Source: Brachynemurus nebulosus
Taxonomy: Eukaryota; Arthropoda; Insecta; Neuroptera; Myrmeleontidae
Direction of reading: 5' to 3'
Length of the DNA stretch: 64,000 bases
Assembly (NCBI GenBank): GCA_035578155.1
Contig: JAPWDM010000023.1
Coordinates: forward strand, 868,001-932,000
The notes beneath the pieces are model-generated. The model saw nothing but the letters and a program-made list of their open reading frames with translations, searched no databases and was not told the DNA's origin. Numbering within the stretch: position 1 is the stretch's first letter; every line of letters begins with the position of its first letter. A program made the translations under genes and the position numbers. Below are positions 11,679 to 26,600 of this stretch, piece by piece.

Positions 11679-14600
11679 GTAAGTTACTCTGTCTATTTTT
11701 TAACGTAACTTCAGTCTTTTTATCCAAAGTATTCTAGCGCTGTACATGGCCATGGTATAAGATAAACAAACTAACACAACTTAAATCTTGTTGACCAAAT
11801 TTGAACCGAATATTAATCCCAAAATAAAGTAAATATGGGTAACTTCAAAAATGTAAACTTTACCGCATCGATGCAGCATCATGACTTTTCTGATGCATCT
11901 AATACTACATGATGCGCTGCTGATGCTCTCTTGAAATTTGATGCACATTAGATGTTTTTGAACGGAATATTGGCATCATTTAGCCACTGATTTGGCTATA
12001 GATAAAACAGATTAGCATGTTAGACTATAGATAATATAGCAATACAGTCCTTGTATAGGTATATTATCTTTGAATGTCAACTTGAACTTACTTGAAATTG
12101 AAAATATTGAAATTATTTGAATAAAAAATATTACATACCTATTTTGAGTGCAAGATGTATTCAAATAGTTTAAACAATTTTAATCAAAGGTACCTAATAC
12201 ATTCACCTTTTTCAACAAGTTGTCTTTCGGAATTATTCCTGTTGGCGTTAATACCTACATAATATGGCAAGTAGTTATAATTCTACATTATACACATGAC
12301 ATGTATCACATGTATCTTGGACACGCATCACCAAATTTCTTGATGCCTTGTTTTGACGCATCAAATTCAAAAATGAACTTTTGATTTTTCGTTGTGATGC
12401 GTCTGATGCATTAATATAAAAAAGTGTGCATTTTATAGATAGTGCAGTGTAACGATCCGAAAATCCAAGGCCTTGTTGGTGGACATCCTAGCGCCGGTAA
12501 TAAACCACCGAAATTCAAAAGCAAAAAAGATTTATAAAATATATGAAGAGTACCTGCACCTCTACCTATAATATCAATAAATTGCTGAAAGAAAAAAAAA
12601 ATGGCGGATGTTTGAACTTTTGATTACGATTTTTGTCTTATTTTTCGCTCTTTAAAGTAAATTTAAAAATAAAAAAAATATTGAGTGTATCGAACTTAGG
12701 TAGAGGTGCCGAAGAATTGAATTATCTTTAAAATAAATAATTAAAAAAAAGGATCCATCGAATAGTTTTTGAGTTATCGTGTCCGCCAGTTCCAAAAATG
12801 TAGTTCCGAGATATTATAAAATATGTATAAAGAAACGTATTTTCAAAATTTTATATTTAATACTCATTATTGCGTGAACTACGTTTTTTGAATTTTGTTT
12901 TTATAGAAAGCTGTATTCGGTTAATGTGCAAAAATCTTTTTTTTAAATTATTTTCAGCAAAATCACTTTGGGAACATATTCTACACATAATTTGCTATCA
13001 ATTTCGGCAAAAAAAAAAATTCGATTTTTTTATCAAATCTCAAGTAAACCTTCCCTTAAATTACTTTCAGCAAAATCACTTTGGGAACATATTCTACACA
13101 TAATTAGCTACCAGTTTCTGCCAAAAAAAAAAAAAAAACTTTTTTTTAACGACTCTCAAGTAAACCTCCCCTTAATATTTTGCCATTAAATATATAGTTA
13201 ATAACTTAGATACCAATATACCATATATTATGTAATATATTAAAAATATCAAAAATTAATGATGTGATTTCTTATATTTCAAAATACCAAAAAAAGTAAC
13301 TTTTATAATGAAAATAATGTAAGTTTTACTATATTATATCAGCAAATATCATAAATGTACTTGGCCTATTCAAGCGTCAAATAACGTGATTTTGAATAGA
13401 AATGAATTTGTGGTTAATATTTGCCACAAAACCGCACAACGGACACCAATCAAACTATTTATAACAATTTGATATTTTACAGCTTCAATTTTTTTTTCTA
13501 TAATATGATTCGATATTTTATTGTAGATCGATCGATACTCATACAGCTACTTTAAATTTCTTTCGTTATTATTTATCTCTATCGATAAAAACAGTGTATC
13601 TACAAAATACAAAAAAAAAAAAATGATTATTTTCTTGAAGCAATAAAATTACGTCAATCAGTGTGTCTATTTATTGAATCGTTAATTCGTTACCTTGTGA
13701 TAGTATATTAGGACTTTATCTATATATTTAGTTAATCGTTAATTGACTTAAATGTAAAAGAACCATCGTATATGACTAGTGATGAGCAAATGTAAGACCA
13801 AGACCAAGACTTGGTAGTCTTGGTCTTGGTCTTGTTCTTGCATTAAGAGTCTTAGTATTGGTCTTGCTGGAGCAGTTTGAGTCTTGGTCTTGGTGTTGGT
13901 CTTGCAAAATGCAGTCTTGGTCTTGGTCTTGTTATTGCTAAAAAATCTTGAATTTTCTTGCATTTTTTATTAGCGAATTTTTTTCTTCTAAAATCAGAAT
14001 TTTTTACTATCTTTACGTATTAATTATACTTTCGAACTATTTAAATAGTTTAGCAAGAGTCTTGTTTTTTTCTTGCTTTTGTCTTGGTCTTGCTCGCTTG
14101 AGTCTTGGTATTGGTCTTGCAGCCATACTTATAGTCTTGATCTTGGTCTTGCTCTTGGGATAGATAGTCTTGGTCTTGGTCTTGCAAAAAATGCAAGACC
14201 AAGACAAGACTGCAAGACCAAGACTGATTTTGTTCATCACTATTCACTATATATGACCAATAATAACATTGTGCATTTAAATTTAAACAATCAAATTGCA
14301 ACAAACAATTTCCATTAGTTTACATAAATCAAACGGCGCACCGTGAGCAGCGGGGCCCCATCACGGAAGTCGAATTTTCCCCTTCATCTTCAGTATCTTC
14401 AAGATATCTAAATGTGATTGAAAGGCTACAAGCGAATTGTCATTTTGGTGGTTTCAAAACTGATGATGAGTGTTCGGCTGATCGAGGAATTTAATAAGAC
14501 TTGAATCTTCTATTTTCTTTTTTTCGAAAACTACGCAGTCACAAACGTTTTTATGAACATATTCAAAATTCGCAAATGATTTCCGATCGACTGAGTACCC

Positions 14601-17600
14601 GAAAGCGTATACCTATCTCTAAAAAAGCTTTTCAGGCACTTAATTTTAACTTAATAAAAAAAAAATATTAAAAAATTAAACAATTATTTTTGGGAGGGGG
14701 GGGGGGTAGGAGGTTATATTTTTTTGAAGCTGAAAATTGTTTCTGAGACATACACCATAGAGGTATCTGAAACATAAAAACTTCAACCAAATCCGTCAAG
14801 CTATTCAAAAGATTTTCCGACTTTCAAAAAATAATTTCTTACCCACAAGGGAAGTTTTTAATGACTGAAATTCAGTAAAGGCTATTGGCGGATAAGCATG
14901 GGTAGAAATGCCCCCGCACGAATTTTGTTGGTTTTTTTTCTGCTAACTGCTTTCGATATAAGATTAAAATTTACTGAGTTTCAACCCTTAAAAACTCACC
15001 CTTTGGAGGTAAAAAATTATTTTTTGAAAATCAAAAAAAATTTATATTTTTTTAGTGGCTTGACGGATTTGGCTGGAATTTTTATATGTTTTAGATACCT
15101 CTATAGTGTATCTCAGAAAAAATTACCAGCTTCAAAAAAAAAATTATTCCCCCCCCCCCCCAAAAAAAAAAAATTGTTTAATTTTTCAAAATTTTTTTGC
15201 AGGCTTCCTACTATGACCGACACAACATATAATTTTTTCAGATTTTTCCTCCGGGTGCGTCATAGTTAAAAAAAAAAAATAAAATATCAAAAAAGATTTT
15301 TTTTTCGAGGTTATGTTTGTTGTACAATCACTAAAATATTTCTACAGGCTCCTTACTATGATTGATAGAATATATAATTTTAACAATACCATTGAACAGG
15401 GCCGGACCTAGAGTTATAAGGAGGGTGGGCAAATTTTCCTGTTGGCGCCCCTCGCAGCAAAAAAATTTTTACCTGGATGATGACCAAAAAAGTCACCTGG
15501 ACTCTACCATAAATCGGCACCATTGACCTTTTTTTTTTTTTGGTTATCACTTACTTACAAATTCACTTTAACCCTATCATAAATTGTTACTATTCACGTT
15601 TTTTTTTTTTTTTTGCTCATCACTTGCTCCAGGACCATTGACCCTATCATAAATTATGACTGTCGACCATTTTTTTTTTTTGCTCCTCACTTCAAAAATT
15701 TTTTAAATTTTGCTTCGCCCAAAAAAATTTCACCATTTTCGCGCCCCTCAAATTACGTTTTTGGCGCCCCTAAAATCATCCAGGGGGGCACGTGCCCCTG
15801 CTGCCCCCCCTAGATCCGGCCCTGCCATTGAATTCCGATGTAAAAATGAAAGAAGTTATGGGAAAAGTAATGTAGAATCCCTAAAAGGCACTCACTGAAT
15901 AGATGTACAAAATTTCAGCCCTCTAGGTTTCCTTAAAGTCTCTAGACGTGTTAGAAAAAAAGCAAAAAAATCAAGGAAATATTGGTGTAAAAATCGTGGG
16001 GGTAAGGGTTAAAAGTTGAAACCTTCAAAAGCAGTGACTGACTATTAACTTAACCTGTACACAAAATTTCAGCCCTCTAGGTTTATTTGGGGAGATTTTG
16101 ACCCGAACGAAACTGTTAAAAAACAAGAAAAATCTTGTTCTTTTTGGTATAAAAATGATGGGGGTAAGGGTTAAAAGTTGAGACCCCCTTGATACTAACT
16201 CAATCCGAATATAAAATTTCAGCCCTCTAGGTTTATTTGGGTGATCTGTGCCAGTGGTAGAAACTTTGAAAACGTCGAAAAAGCATGAAATTGTAGCTTA
16301 AAAATGGTGGGGGTGGGGGTAAAATATTAAAACCTCCAAGAAGCACAACCTAGGTGCGAACTCTATCAACATACCAAATTTCAACCCTCTACGTTAATTC
16401 TGGGGGACTGTGGGCGTGTTAGATCCAGCCAAAATATTTTTTCCCCCTCTACTCCCTCCAAATCATCCTAGGAAGCTGAATTTTGGATTTGTTGTAGATA
16501 ATTGATCGAAACATTATTTCTAACCGCTTTGGAAAAGTTTTATTGTTTTGTTGCCCCCCTCCCTCCCCAGCACCCCCTTAAAAGTTGGGTCGGATCCAAA
16601 GTTGCCCAAAATTTGGCCTCACTTTGATAGTATTTTTGTGCATCGGAATAAGCCCCACTTACCAAATTTCAGCTCTTAACTTCCATAGGGAGGCCCTATA
16701 CATGTCAAAAGGTAGTGGGAAAATAAATATATATACCTCTTTTCAGATACAACTGATCATGAGTTTTCGTTAAAAAATTAAATAATTCTTATATTCGAAA
16801 CAAATCGATCTTCTATTTTTTTCTAAAAATAGACTGCAAATTTAAAATTTACATAAATGCAATAATAAAAGAAATAAAGCCAGGAAAACGGAAATTATTT
16901 AAATTCAAAGTTACGAAGCATGGTTAAATTTAACTGAAATAGACCATATATGACATTTTTTTTCCTACATAATCGTATCCTACGGGTGCGAAAACGGGCT
17001 GTATAAGTCTAATTTTTTCAGTTGAAAAATTCGACTAACAAATAAATTTAAATTTAAAAAAAAAAAATCCGACAGTTGAGAAATACCTATCGTAAAAGCA
17101 GCCAAAATTATGGTCAAAACATTGTCTAAATTTTCGATCGAAATGTGAATAAATTGAAAACGAAATTTATTATTAGAGGTATTTTTTAACTGTTTTAATG
17201 AAACAAAACAAATAAATCTACTCATGTTTTTAACTAAAATATCAAAAATGTTGTAACATTTCTAAATATATCACAATTGTTCACATTTTGTTATTAATCC
17301 CAAGTATGTAATATCTAATAATGAAGCGCCGTAGATTTGGAAATTTTGGGCAGTTAATTTAATTGTTAAATATTTGTGTTAAAATGTTTTTCCGTTTGTG
17401 TTAAGCGTACGTACATGGACAACAATGTTACCGATGCGTGGAATGCAAATTATCACGAAATTACCCGACACTAATGTATACCTACAAACTCTGTAACTAA
17501 ATAAATTCAGCCAATACAAGATCTTTATTTTTAACGTAATTTTATAAAACTATATAATTTTATCGTTTCAAGTAAATAATTACAACCAATTAATTTTTCA

Positions 17601-20600
17601 AATAGGGTAAACGGTATAGTTATTGGACGTTGACAGTTATTGGACAAGACACTCTCTTTTGAAGATTGTAAGGCTTATAGACTAGTAAAGCAAACTTCCT
17701 GATTTTTTAGTTAAACAGAACCTTCTAGTATCTACAGAACTTGTGGATTGTGAAAATATGCCAGAAATTAATAAATTAAATTTTTGTCCAATAACTGTAT
17801 TTTTCTACACGCACAACTTTAATATTTTTTTTTTTCAGAGACTTACCAATATGTAATATGAAAGTTTTATATGGTATATTAAAATAGACAGGTCTTACTT
17901 TATTTATGAATTTTTTCGTTAAAAATAAAGCTACAACACGTACTTTTTCTGTACTTTGTTTTGAAAATTTTTCTTAACTGTCCAATAACTATACCATTTA
18001 CCCTACTAATAATATTTATTAAAATTTTATTTATTGGATAGGTGTTTTTTTTTTTTTTTGGGGTTTTAAATACCATGGAAAAACTATTTTTATTAATGTC
18101 TTAATTAGTTTTTTAAATCAGTATTGACAAATAAGATGATTACCAGTTTTTACCCGGTAATTGAAATTACCCGCAACATTACCCGTCAAATTTAGAATTA
18201 CCGGAAAATCGAGTAATTAGCTGTACATTGGTAACACTGATGGACAATGTTTCCAGTTGCTGAAGGACTGTAATTGTGCCAAACTGATTCAATAATATGC
18301 GAATCGATAAATATGAAAATTATCTCTAAATACTTATGAAATGATGTAATTTTTCATATGATAAAATTATCTACCTGAGTTTTATAGTTTCTGAAATACC
18401 AACTAAAATTTGAAAAAACTCGTTGAAAGCACTAATGATTTGAAAAAATCGGGGCTATCAATGCCAAAAAAATTTATATAATATCAACAATTTATTAGAA
18501 ATATCCCTGTCATTAAAAATAAATGTTGCAGCTATTTTAAACCGTTAAATTTTAATTTTTTTTTTAACACAAAAAGTGGTCAAAACCGACTTCATGGTAC
18601 TAAAAACTATTATTGATAATCAAAAAATGATGACTTTTATTAAAAACCCTCGGATTTCCGAGAGTAATGTGGAAACGTCAATCAAAGAATGAAATATTAG
18701 AATAAATTTTAATAATAATGAGGTCGTCAACACCAGATTTTTTTTTAAAGAGAAAAAAAAAATGTAATATGCACTTAAAACAGCAAAAGTTCATAATATC
18801 CACATTATTAAATTCACGTGCTTGTAATATTATACACAGGCAAACACATTAGTCATTGATACCTTTTATATTTTATAGTTATTTGGTTTAAAGTTGAGTA
18901 ACTCAATACAGACATGCATAATATATAGTCAATATCCGATATGTATTAATGAAACCTATCAATTTTCTGCGAAGCTGAAACCTTACAAAATGGTATCAGT
19001 GTACCCATTTATTAATTTAACGTATATTTATACTAAAATGTGAATAAAAGAAATAATTTTTTTTTTACTTATTCGTCATTTTGCTAATTTTATTTTGCAT
19101 TTATTATTTGACGTAATTCGATTTCGATATTAATTTGTTGTGGGAGTACTGAATACGTCATTTATTTTCACTTACTTCAAAAAAAGAAATACCAAAGGTG
19201 TATATTTCATTTTAATGCTTAAGGGGAGGTTTACTTGAGAGTAGTTAAAAAAAATCGATTTTTTTTTTGCAGGAATTGGTAGCAAATTATGTGTAGAATA
19301 TGTTCCCAAAGTGATTTTACTGAAAATAATTTAAAAACAAGATTCTTGCACATTAACCGAATCCAGCTTTCTATAAAAAAAATTCAAAAAACGTAGTTCA
19401 CGCAATAATGAGTATATTAAATATAAAATTTTGAAAATACGTTTCTTTATATATATTTTATAATATATCGGAACTACATTTTTGAAACTGGCGGACACGA
19501 TAACTCAAAAACTATTCGATGGATCCTTTTTTTTAATTTTTTATTTTAAAGATAATTCAATTCTTCGGCACCTCTACCTAAGTTCGATACACTTTCAATA
19601 TTTTTTTTATTTTTAAATTTACTTTAAAGAGCGAAAAATAAGATAAAAATCGTAATCAAAAGTTCAAACATCCTCCATTTTTTTTTTCTTTCAGCAATTT
19701 ATTAATATTATAGGTAGAGGTGCCGGTACTCTTCATATATTTTATGAATCTTTTTTGTTTTTGGATTTCGGTGGTTTATTACCGGCGCTAGGATGTCCGC
19801 CAACAAGGCATTGGATTTTTGGATCGTCACACTGCAGTATCTATAAAATGGACAATTTTTCATATTTTTCCTTGAAAAATTTTTTTTATATAGTTTAATA
19901 CTTAATAAATAAGTGTACAAAATTTGAAATTGATATTTACTTCCGTTCTTGAGAAAAAAATTCTAGAAAAATACATAATTTTTAAGGACTCTCGAGTAAA
20001 CCTCCCCTTAAACTGATTATTGTACTTATTTAATTCCTATTTTACTGTTATCTTATTTTGTTATTTTTGCTACTGATCATAAAATTTAGGAAAGAAGAAT
20101 GTAAATTAGGAATAACTTAACGTTCCTCCTAAAGTCGTTACGAATCTAATTTAATAATATAATGGACATATTGGTGTTGATAATGTGTTTTTGATCGTTC
20201 AAAAAATACACTTTTTTTACAATTTTTGACAATAAAAGCGCATACGAAACAAAAATAGCATATCCTTTTTTTAAGTGGTAAATAGGAACCGCATAAAAAA
20301 ATCGCACAAAAAAGAAATATTCAAAAACGTCATAAAATAACTATAAAAAGTCTAGTTCGTTACAACTCAACTTCGTAAAAAAACTCAATGATTCGGTAAT
20401 TTATGTTCTTATGTAATGTACTGATGAAATGCTTAAAAACACTCAATAACTAACTTCACCCCAAATTAATGTTCAAATGTCTTACTTTTTCTTACTTTCC
20501 ATTCTGATTATGCAATTCGATGAGCAGAAAATATTGCATAAAAATAATTTTTGCTGTACCACGTGGAATTTATACAATTAGTGAAACCATTGGATATGGT

Positions 20601-23600
20601 GCCCTATGGTACTTTTAGACATATTAATTTTTAACAGTAACACTGTTAATTTACAGAAACTTTGGTATTCGGAAAAAATATATACCCTAAATATCTAAAG
20701 TGTAATTTACGCTGATTTAAACTTTTAGGGAAATTTCAAAAACCACACTTACTATAGATCTTGTATGCCGTAGCTTGATTAAGACATAAAAACTATTTTA
20801 TCCAATTATTTGATTTAATATTAAACTTTTACTGCCAATAATTCATTTCTCTAATTTTTTCAATTTCACTTTTTACAAATTTTTTTATTTTATTTGCCTT
20901 TTTCAAGATCATATACTCTCTGATGATACTATCTGGAATATATTTTATCACAATTCGCAACATATGTAATAAATAATTTATTAACGCCGAGAATAATTCA
21001 TTAGCATCGCAATATAAGCCGTTGAACTTGACTTTACTGGCAACCACTTCGCATTTATTCATCAATAAATCGTTTTAATTATATCATTGATTGACAGATA
21101 TGTATGTAAATACATTCCAACATCTTCATATAATAAAATATGCACATAACTAACCATGAAAATTTTTAATCCTCTCAAAAATTATAAAGCTGGCAATTTC
21201 TTTTTGTTTTTGTTTCAGCCGGACACAGTACCGCAGGCCGTTATCGATATGAATCAAGTATTGGAAGTGACCGGTGCAGAGGATGTTACAGGACACCCGT
21301 ACAGTTTTGCAATCACAGCACCAGATAGAGTTCACTTCGTCAAGTCATCGTGTCGAGAAGAAGCACGATGGTGGACGGATGTTCTCACTGTTTTCACAAG
21401 ATCTAAGGTTTGTTAAAAATTTTATTAATAAAATTAATAGATATTAAGATATACAAAATTATTGATTAAAAAATAATTTTTTCCTTTTCGGTATTTCTCG
21501 TTTTCTTTTTTCTTTTTCTAAAAGTTTTGTTACTCCATCTGCAAACTGTTTCATTACTTCAAATTCTGTTAATCCTAATCGATATTTATTACAAATGTTG
21601 TAAATAATATTGTCACCATTATCCGAAGTATCATTGCATATCTCCTCCACCTGAAATTTGAATTGACACAAAGAAATGATTTCATTTAACAATGTCAACA
21701 AAATATTTCTTTATTTCAAATAGTTTTTTTTTTTTTTTTTTTTACAAAAAAGTATTAGAAATATTTACTTGCTGAAATGTATTTCTGCACTGAGAAAAAA
21801 AATTTGTTGAAATGATTTCTTTTAGTAGTGTCACAAAATATTTCTTTATTTCAAAGAATTTTTTTTTAAAACGACAAAATATTTTTTTAACACTATCGAA
21901 AGGAATTATTTTTCGAACACAAAACAAATTTTTACTTACTCTCAAATTACATTTATTCGCAACTCTTCTCAATTGTTTAATATTTTGTCCCAGTTGTGGC
22001 AATTTAATTTGAACGCATGCGCGTATCGTTGTCCCTAATCGTGACGGGCACGAAGTTACATAACCTAAATGTCTATCCATGATGAATTCAAGAGATTTTT
22101 CAATTAGATTCAATCCTTGTTTTAATCTTCTATAACAACAACCTAGATGGCCACCCTTGTCAATCGATGTTATTTGTAAATGGTCTTGTTCATTAATCCA
22201 AACCAAAAAATTGTTTGCGTCATTATGAAATATACCACGTCCAACAAGGAAATAAGTATAGGCTCCACTTGCTTCTAAAAATTTATTATTATTTTTGAAA
22301 AGGAAACCATCCTTATCAAGTTTCCTCTGCAATTCCTCATCTCGATCGATTTCTCGCATTGTATAATACGTTCCTTTAAATTCGTTTTCCAACCCAAATA
22401 ATACCGGTTTAATTTTCTCCTCGATTTCCTCATACATTTCGTATGTTAACAGCGGAAAAAATGGATATCCAACAATTGATCGGGAAATATGAATACGAGT
22501 TGATAATATATTTTCACCCCATGCATCTAAATTGGAAAATTCGTGGATTCTACCAAAATTTGATGTGGGATGTACGTCATTCTTTTTAAAATTATGGTAT
22601 TCTTCAATTATTGGATCAAATAATTCTTCGTATAATTTATACGCTTCAAAATCAGTAGCGTAAACACCTATTTCTGCATCAGGATACTTTAATCCTATTT
22701 TTCAAATAATTATTAGACAATTAAGGTAAGTGGCCCAGTTTCTGACCTTTTAAGAGTGACGGCTGAGGTTAAACGACAGTAATAAATATAAGTTTCAACT
22801 TAAGAGACAATTAATAATTTTATCAACTAGTTTATGGCTTTCAAAATAAAGTCATATACGTAAAATAATTATTTGAATTGAATTAATAATTTAAATTAAT
22901 ATTTTAAAAATTGACAAAAAGGACCCAGTTTCTGACTCTCAAAATTTCTCATGTGACAGTTTCTGACCCCGACAGTGGCCTAGTTTCTGATCCTTAAATT
23001 TAATTATGATTAACTTATGAAAAAAGAAAAAAAATTAATTTTGTCATAAAAATTTTGTTACAGAAATATTATTCAACTAAAACTGTTGTAATAATTTAAA
23101 TACTAACGAAATTGACATTATTTTAACAATAATTGTATCACTCCAAAATGTACTTTCAAGACTATATAATTTTTTGTTGATAAAAATGAATGTTTAATGT
23201 TAACTTGTCACTACGTTATGAAAAATAACAAAAACTAATCGAAGATAACTATAAATAACAAAATAACTAACAAAAATTAATTTAAAATAACTATTTTTAC
23301 ATTTTATTCACATGTCAAAAACAGGTAACCTCGCTTGTTTTAGGTTAGAATTTTAGGGTGAAAAACTGGGTCATATCTTTAGAATTGAGCCTAGTAATAT
23401 AATTGACCCTCATATTTCAATAATAAAAATCATTCTAAGGTATTTTATAAATATTTTAAAATAAATTTTAAACAAATATTAACCTGCTCATATATTTTTA
23501 ATTAAATTTTCATACTTACATGGTGAATATTGCACAGATTAAAATGAGGTATCTTCTAAACTAAACCATTTAGAAAATAACGAAAAAATTGGTTTTACAC

Positions 23601-26600
23601 ACATTTTAAACTTAAAATTTTTTTTTTATTTAGTTAATATATTCTATACTTTTTCAATTGCTATTCATTAGGCACAGAATAAATTACTTTAAATTAAGAA
23701 TTTATTTTTTTTCGTATTTAAAATATAGTTTTTTTATTAATTTATAAAGAAGTTGAAAACGTCAGAAACTGGGCCAGGGTCAATTACCGGGTCTTTTACC
23801 TTATATTCAAAAAAATTATTATCGGTAACTTTCTTATTGAAGTAAATAAACCGACCATTAGAATAGAAAAGCCAAAAATTTTTATAAACTTATAATTCGA
23901 TGTTAATTATAACGAATTAATATAGATTTTTAAAGATACTACATAACCTTTTTTTATGCAGTCAGTTTCTATACGATTTTTTTTTTTGTAACATTTTATT
24001 CACATTATGTACTTTAAGGAGCACTTTGAGGGACAAAAAATGACAACCTAAAAAGAGGTTGTACAGTAATACAGTGACATTCTGAATATATCCGCTCTCA
24101 ATAGTTCCGCGTCCCCAGTTTGAGACTCGAGCGTTACCCCCACTTTACCACCTATTATAATATTTATTTCATAAGAGCTAAAAATGTTTTGTTTATATTA
24201 AATGAAAGAAAAATTACCTAAATTAAATAAACATAGTAAGACAACTTAAGTTTGTAACATCATTATTCGACTAACTGATCAGCATTGTTTATACTGATTC
24301 CACTGGTTCACTGATATGTATCAATTAGTGTCCTCATTATGTAAACAGATAGACATAAATTATTATGTGACATATTATATCTGTTATGCATGCAGGTATA
24401 AAAATTAAATTATAAAAATACATTTAGAGATGCGAGCGTAGTCTTGCAAAAATTTATGAGGAGATACATATTTGATCAGTAAAAGAAAAATGTTACACAA
24501 TAGTCAGTACTTTTTAATTAATAATTATTAATTAGATTTTTAAAAATAAATAAAAAAGAAATAAAATAAACTTGTTAACTGCCTACATAAATAGATGATT
24601 ATAATGAAAATGATATACCATTAAGTGATTATACCTAACTGTAAGTCCAATACCGTACACAGGTACATTATACTCATATAGTACAATTATGCATATCAGC
24701 ATATTTATACATAATATGTTAAACGTAAACCACTAGAGTTTCGTTACATGGTTATATAAATATTAACTAATTTAAATTTTTAAGTTACATTATAATTTTT
24801 AGACCCCCGTACTTGTTTTAACGCTCCTGGAAAAATTTTCAATTTTGACACAATCATAAATTATTGAACTACAATTTCTGAATCTAGACGTAAAGAAATT
24901 TATGTACCTTGCTAGTTGAGCAATTGGACTGCGGTGGGGGAACAACAATTCCTGGAAAAGCTATTCTCCTCGTTTCATTTTGCGGAACTATTGAGAAAGG
25001 TCACTGTACAATGAATTGCAAAATGAATTATGTTAATAAACAGATTTGACAAAGAAGATTTATTCAAATCAATTTGATCATTCAAAATGAATTGATTTGT
25101 GTCCTTGCTCAGCTTATTAACACCTTGACGGTCATAGCCTATAATGACAAAACATCCAACTTTTAGTAAGGTTTAAATATATACCTGATTTTATTACGTC
25201 ATTTATTCGTCCACCATATTGGGTTTGCCCCTTCTCGCTTAATTGACAAGGCATATGCGTAGTCAAATATTTCTTTAATAGGGATTTACTCTCGTTTGAA
25301 TAAAATTTTTCAAATAGACGATTTATTTCAAACTCTTTATTTTCTAAACATTGACACATTTTCTATTTTTTATATTCTGTAAAAAATATATTTTCTGTTA
25401 CAGGGTCGACATAAACGAAATGCAACATTTCCTGGGGGTCAATCAACAACCATATTACAGGGACCTACAGCAACAATGCGAAGTAATTTTTTGTTTTTCA
25501 GTTTTTTTTTTTAGAATTAGGTAGCGGTTACACTGGATACGAATTCATCCGAAAATTCATTCGTACAAATTCGTACGAGTTTATACGAATTAAACAATTG
25601 CATACATTTAGACATGCGTGGTTACACTGCTTACGACTCTTTCGTACGAGCTCGTACGACTTTTTGATACGACCAAAATATTTTATTCGTACGAAATTCG
25701 TACGAATAAAATGCAATGAATATAGAAAAAATAATTATTTTTGTTGAACAAAGGCGGTCTTTAAGGGATTAAAAACCTAAATATTTTCATAATAGAAAGT
25801 TAAATAAAAAAAGGGTGGAATGAGGTGGCAGAGGAAATGTTTAGATAATTTTTTAATTAAATATATTACACTATAATAAAGCTAACCTAAGCTAACAAAA
25901 ACATTTTAAGTATGTGTAATAAAAAATTAATTAACTAAATATTGACTGAAATTCAGTAGATTTTAAAATTTAATTGAATGTGACTTCCGACATGTTCAAG
26001 TATTCTAAAAATTTCTGCTTGTCTTGAAAAATTTCCTCAAAGTAATTCTAGAATTCAGCTTTTTTTTGCTCTACATGATTAATAAATAATCATTAAATAA
26101 TCGTTTACCCAGAATTGTTTGTTTTCTATAATTAGAAATTTTGGAAACGGTGATTCTAATAAATAAGATTCGGTAACTGGATCCATGCAATATGTACTAA
26201 CGGTTTTCAATTTAAATTTAAATACGAATTCGTATTACGCTTCCGTATCCAATGTAACCACACAGTCGTACGAATGAATTTCGTACGAGCTCGTACGAAT
26301 CAATTTTCGTACGAATTCGTATCCAATGTAACCGCAGCCTTAAGAATCATTTCAGGAATAAATTTCTTAACACTTAAAAATCTTTTCAGGTGGCACACCA
26401 AACCCGATTCGACCCCGTTACAATAGCTGTCATACAGAACCCATCACTAAACCAAATATTCAATTAAATAATCCAAAATGGAATTCTAATATAAATGAAT
26501 CAAATAGCGTAGTAATTAAACAGGATAATAAACAGGATTCAATACCAACCAGAGATGGTACGAGGCGATCTCCTCCAACAAGCGAAACAACACAAACAAA

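Larger units (their letters stand above)
11679..21218. other. osp intron, 9.5 kb
   Basis: Mostly the repeats listed separately. Nothing recognisable at 13200-13768, 14260-14640, 16740-17600, 18006-19218 or 20451-21218. Confidence 0.6.

Noticed and set aside
10176..14304. Open frames of Lys-Thr or Leu-Gly repeats
   Set aside because: They read through the hexamer-based hAT MITEs in several frames and on both strands; not genes.
14898..15269. 123-residue open frame
   Set aside because: It falls inside an imperfect palindrome with homopolymer runs; composition is Lys/Phe-rich with no homology.
21459..25359. Arginine-kinase-like sequence as a processed pseudogene
   Set aside because: It keeps two introns with correct splice sites and an intact 373-codon frame, so it is not a retrocopy.
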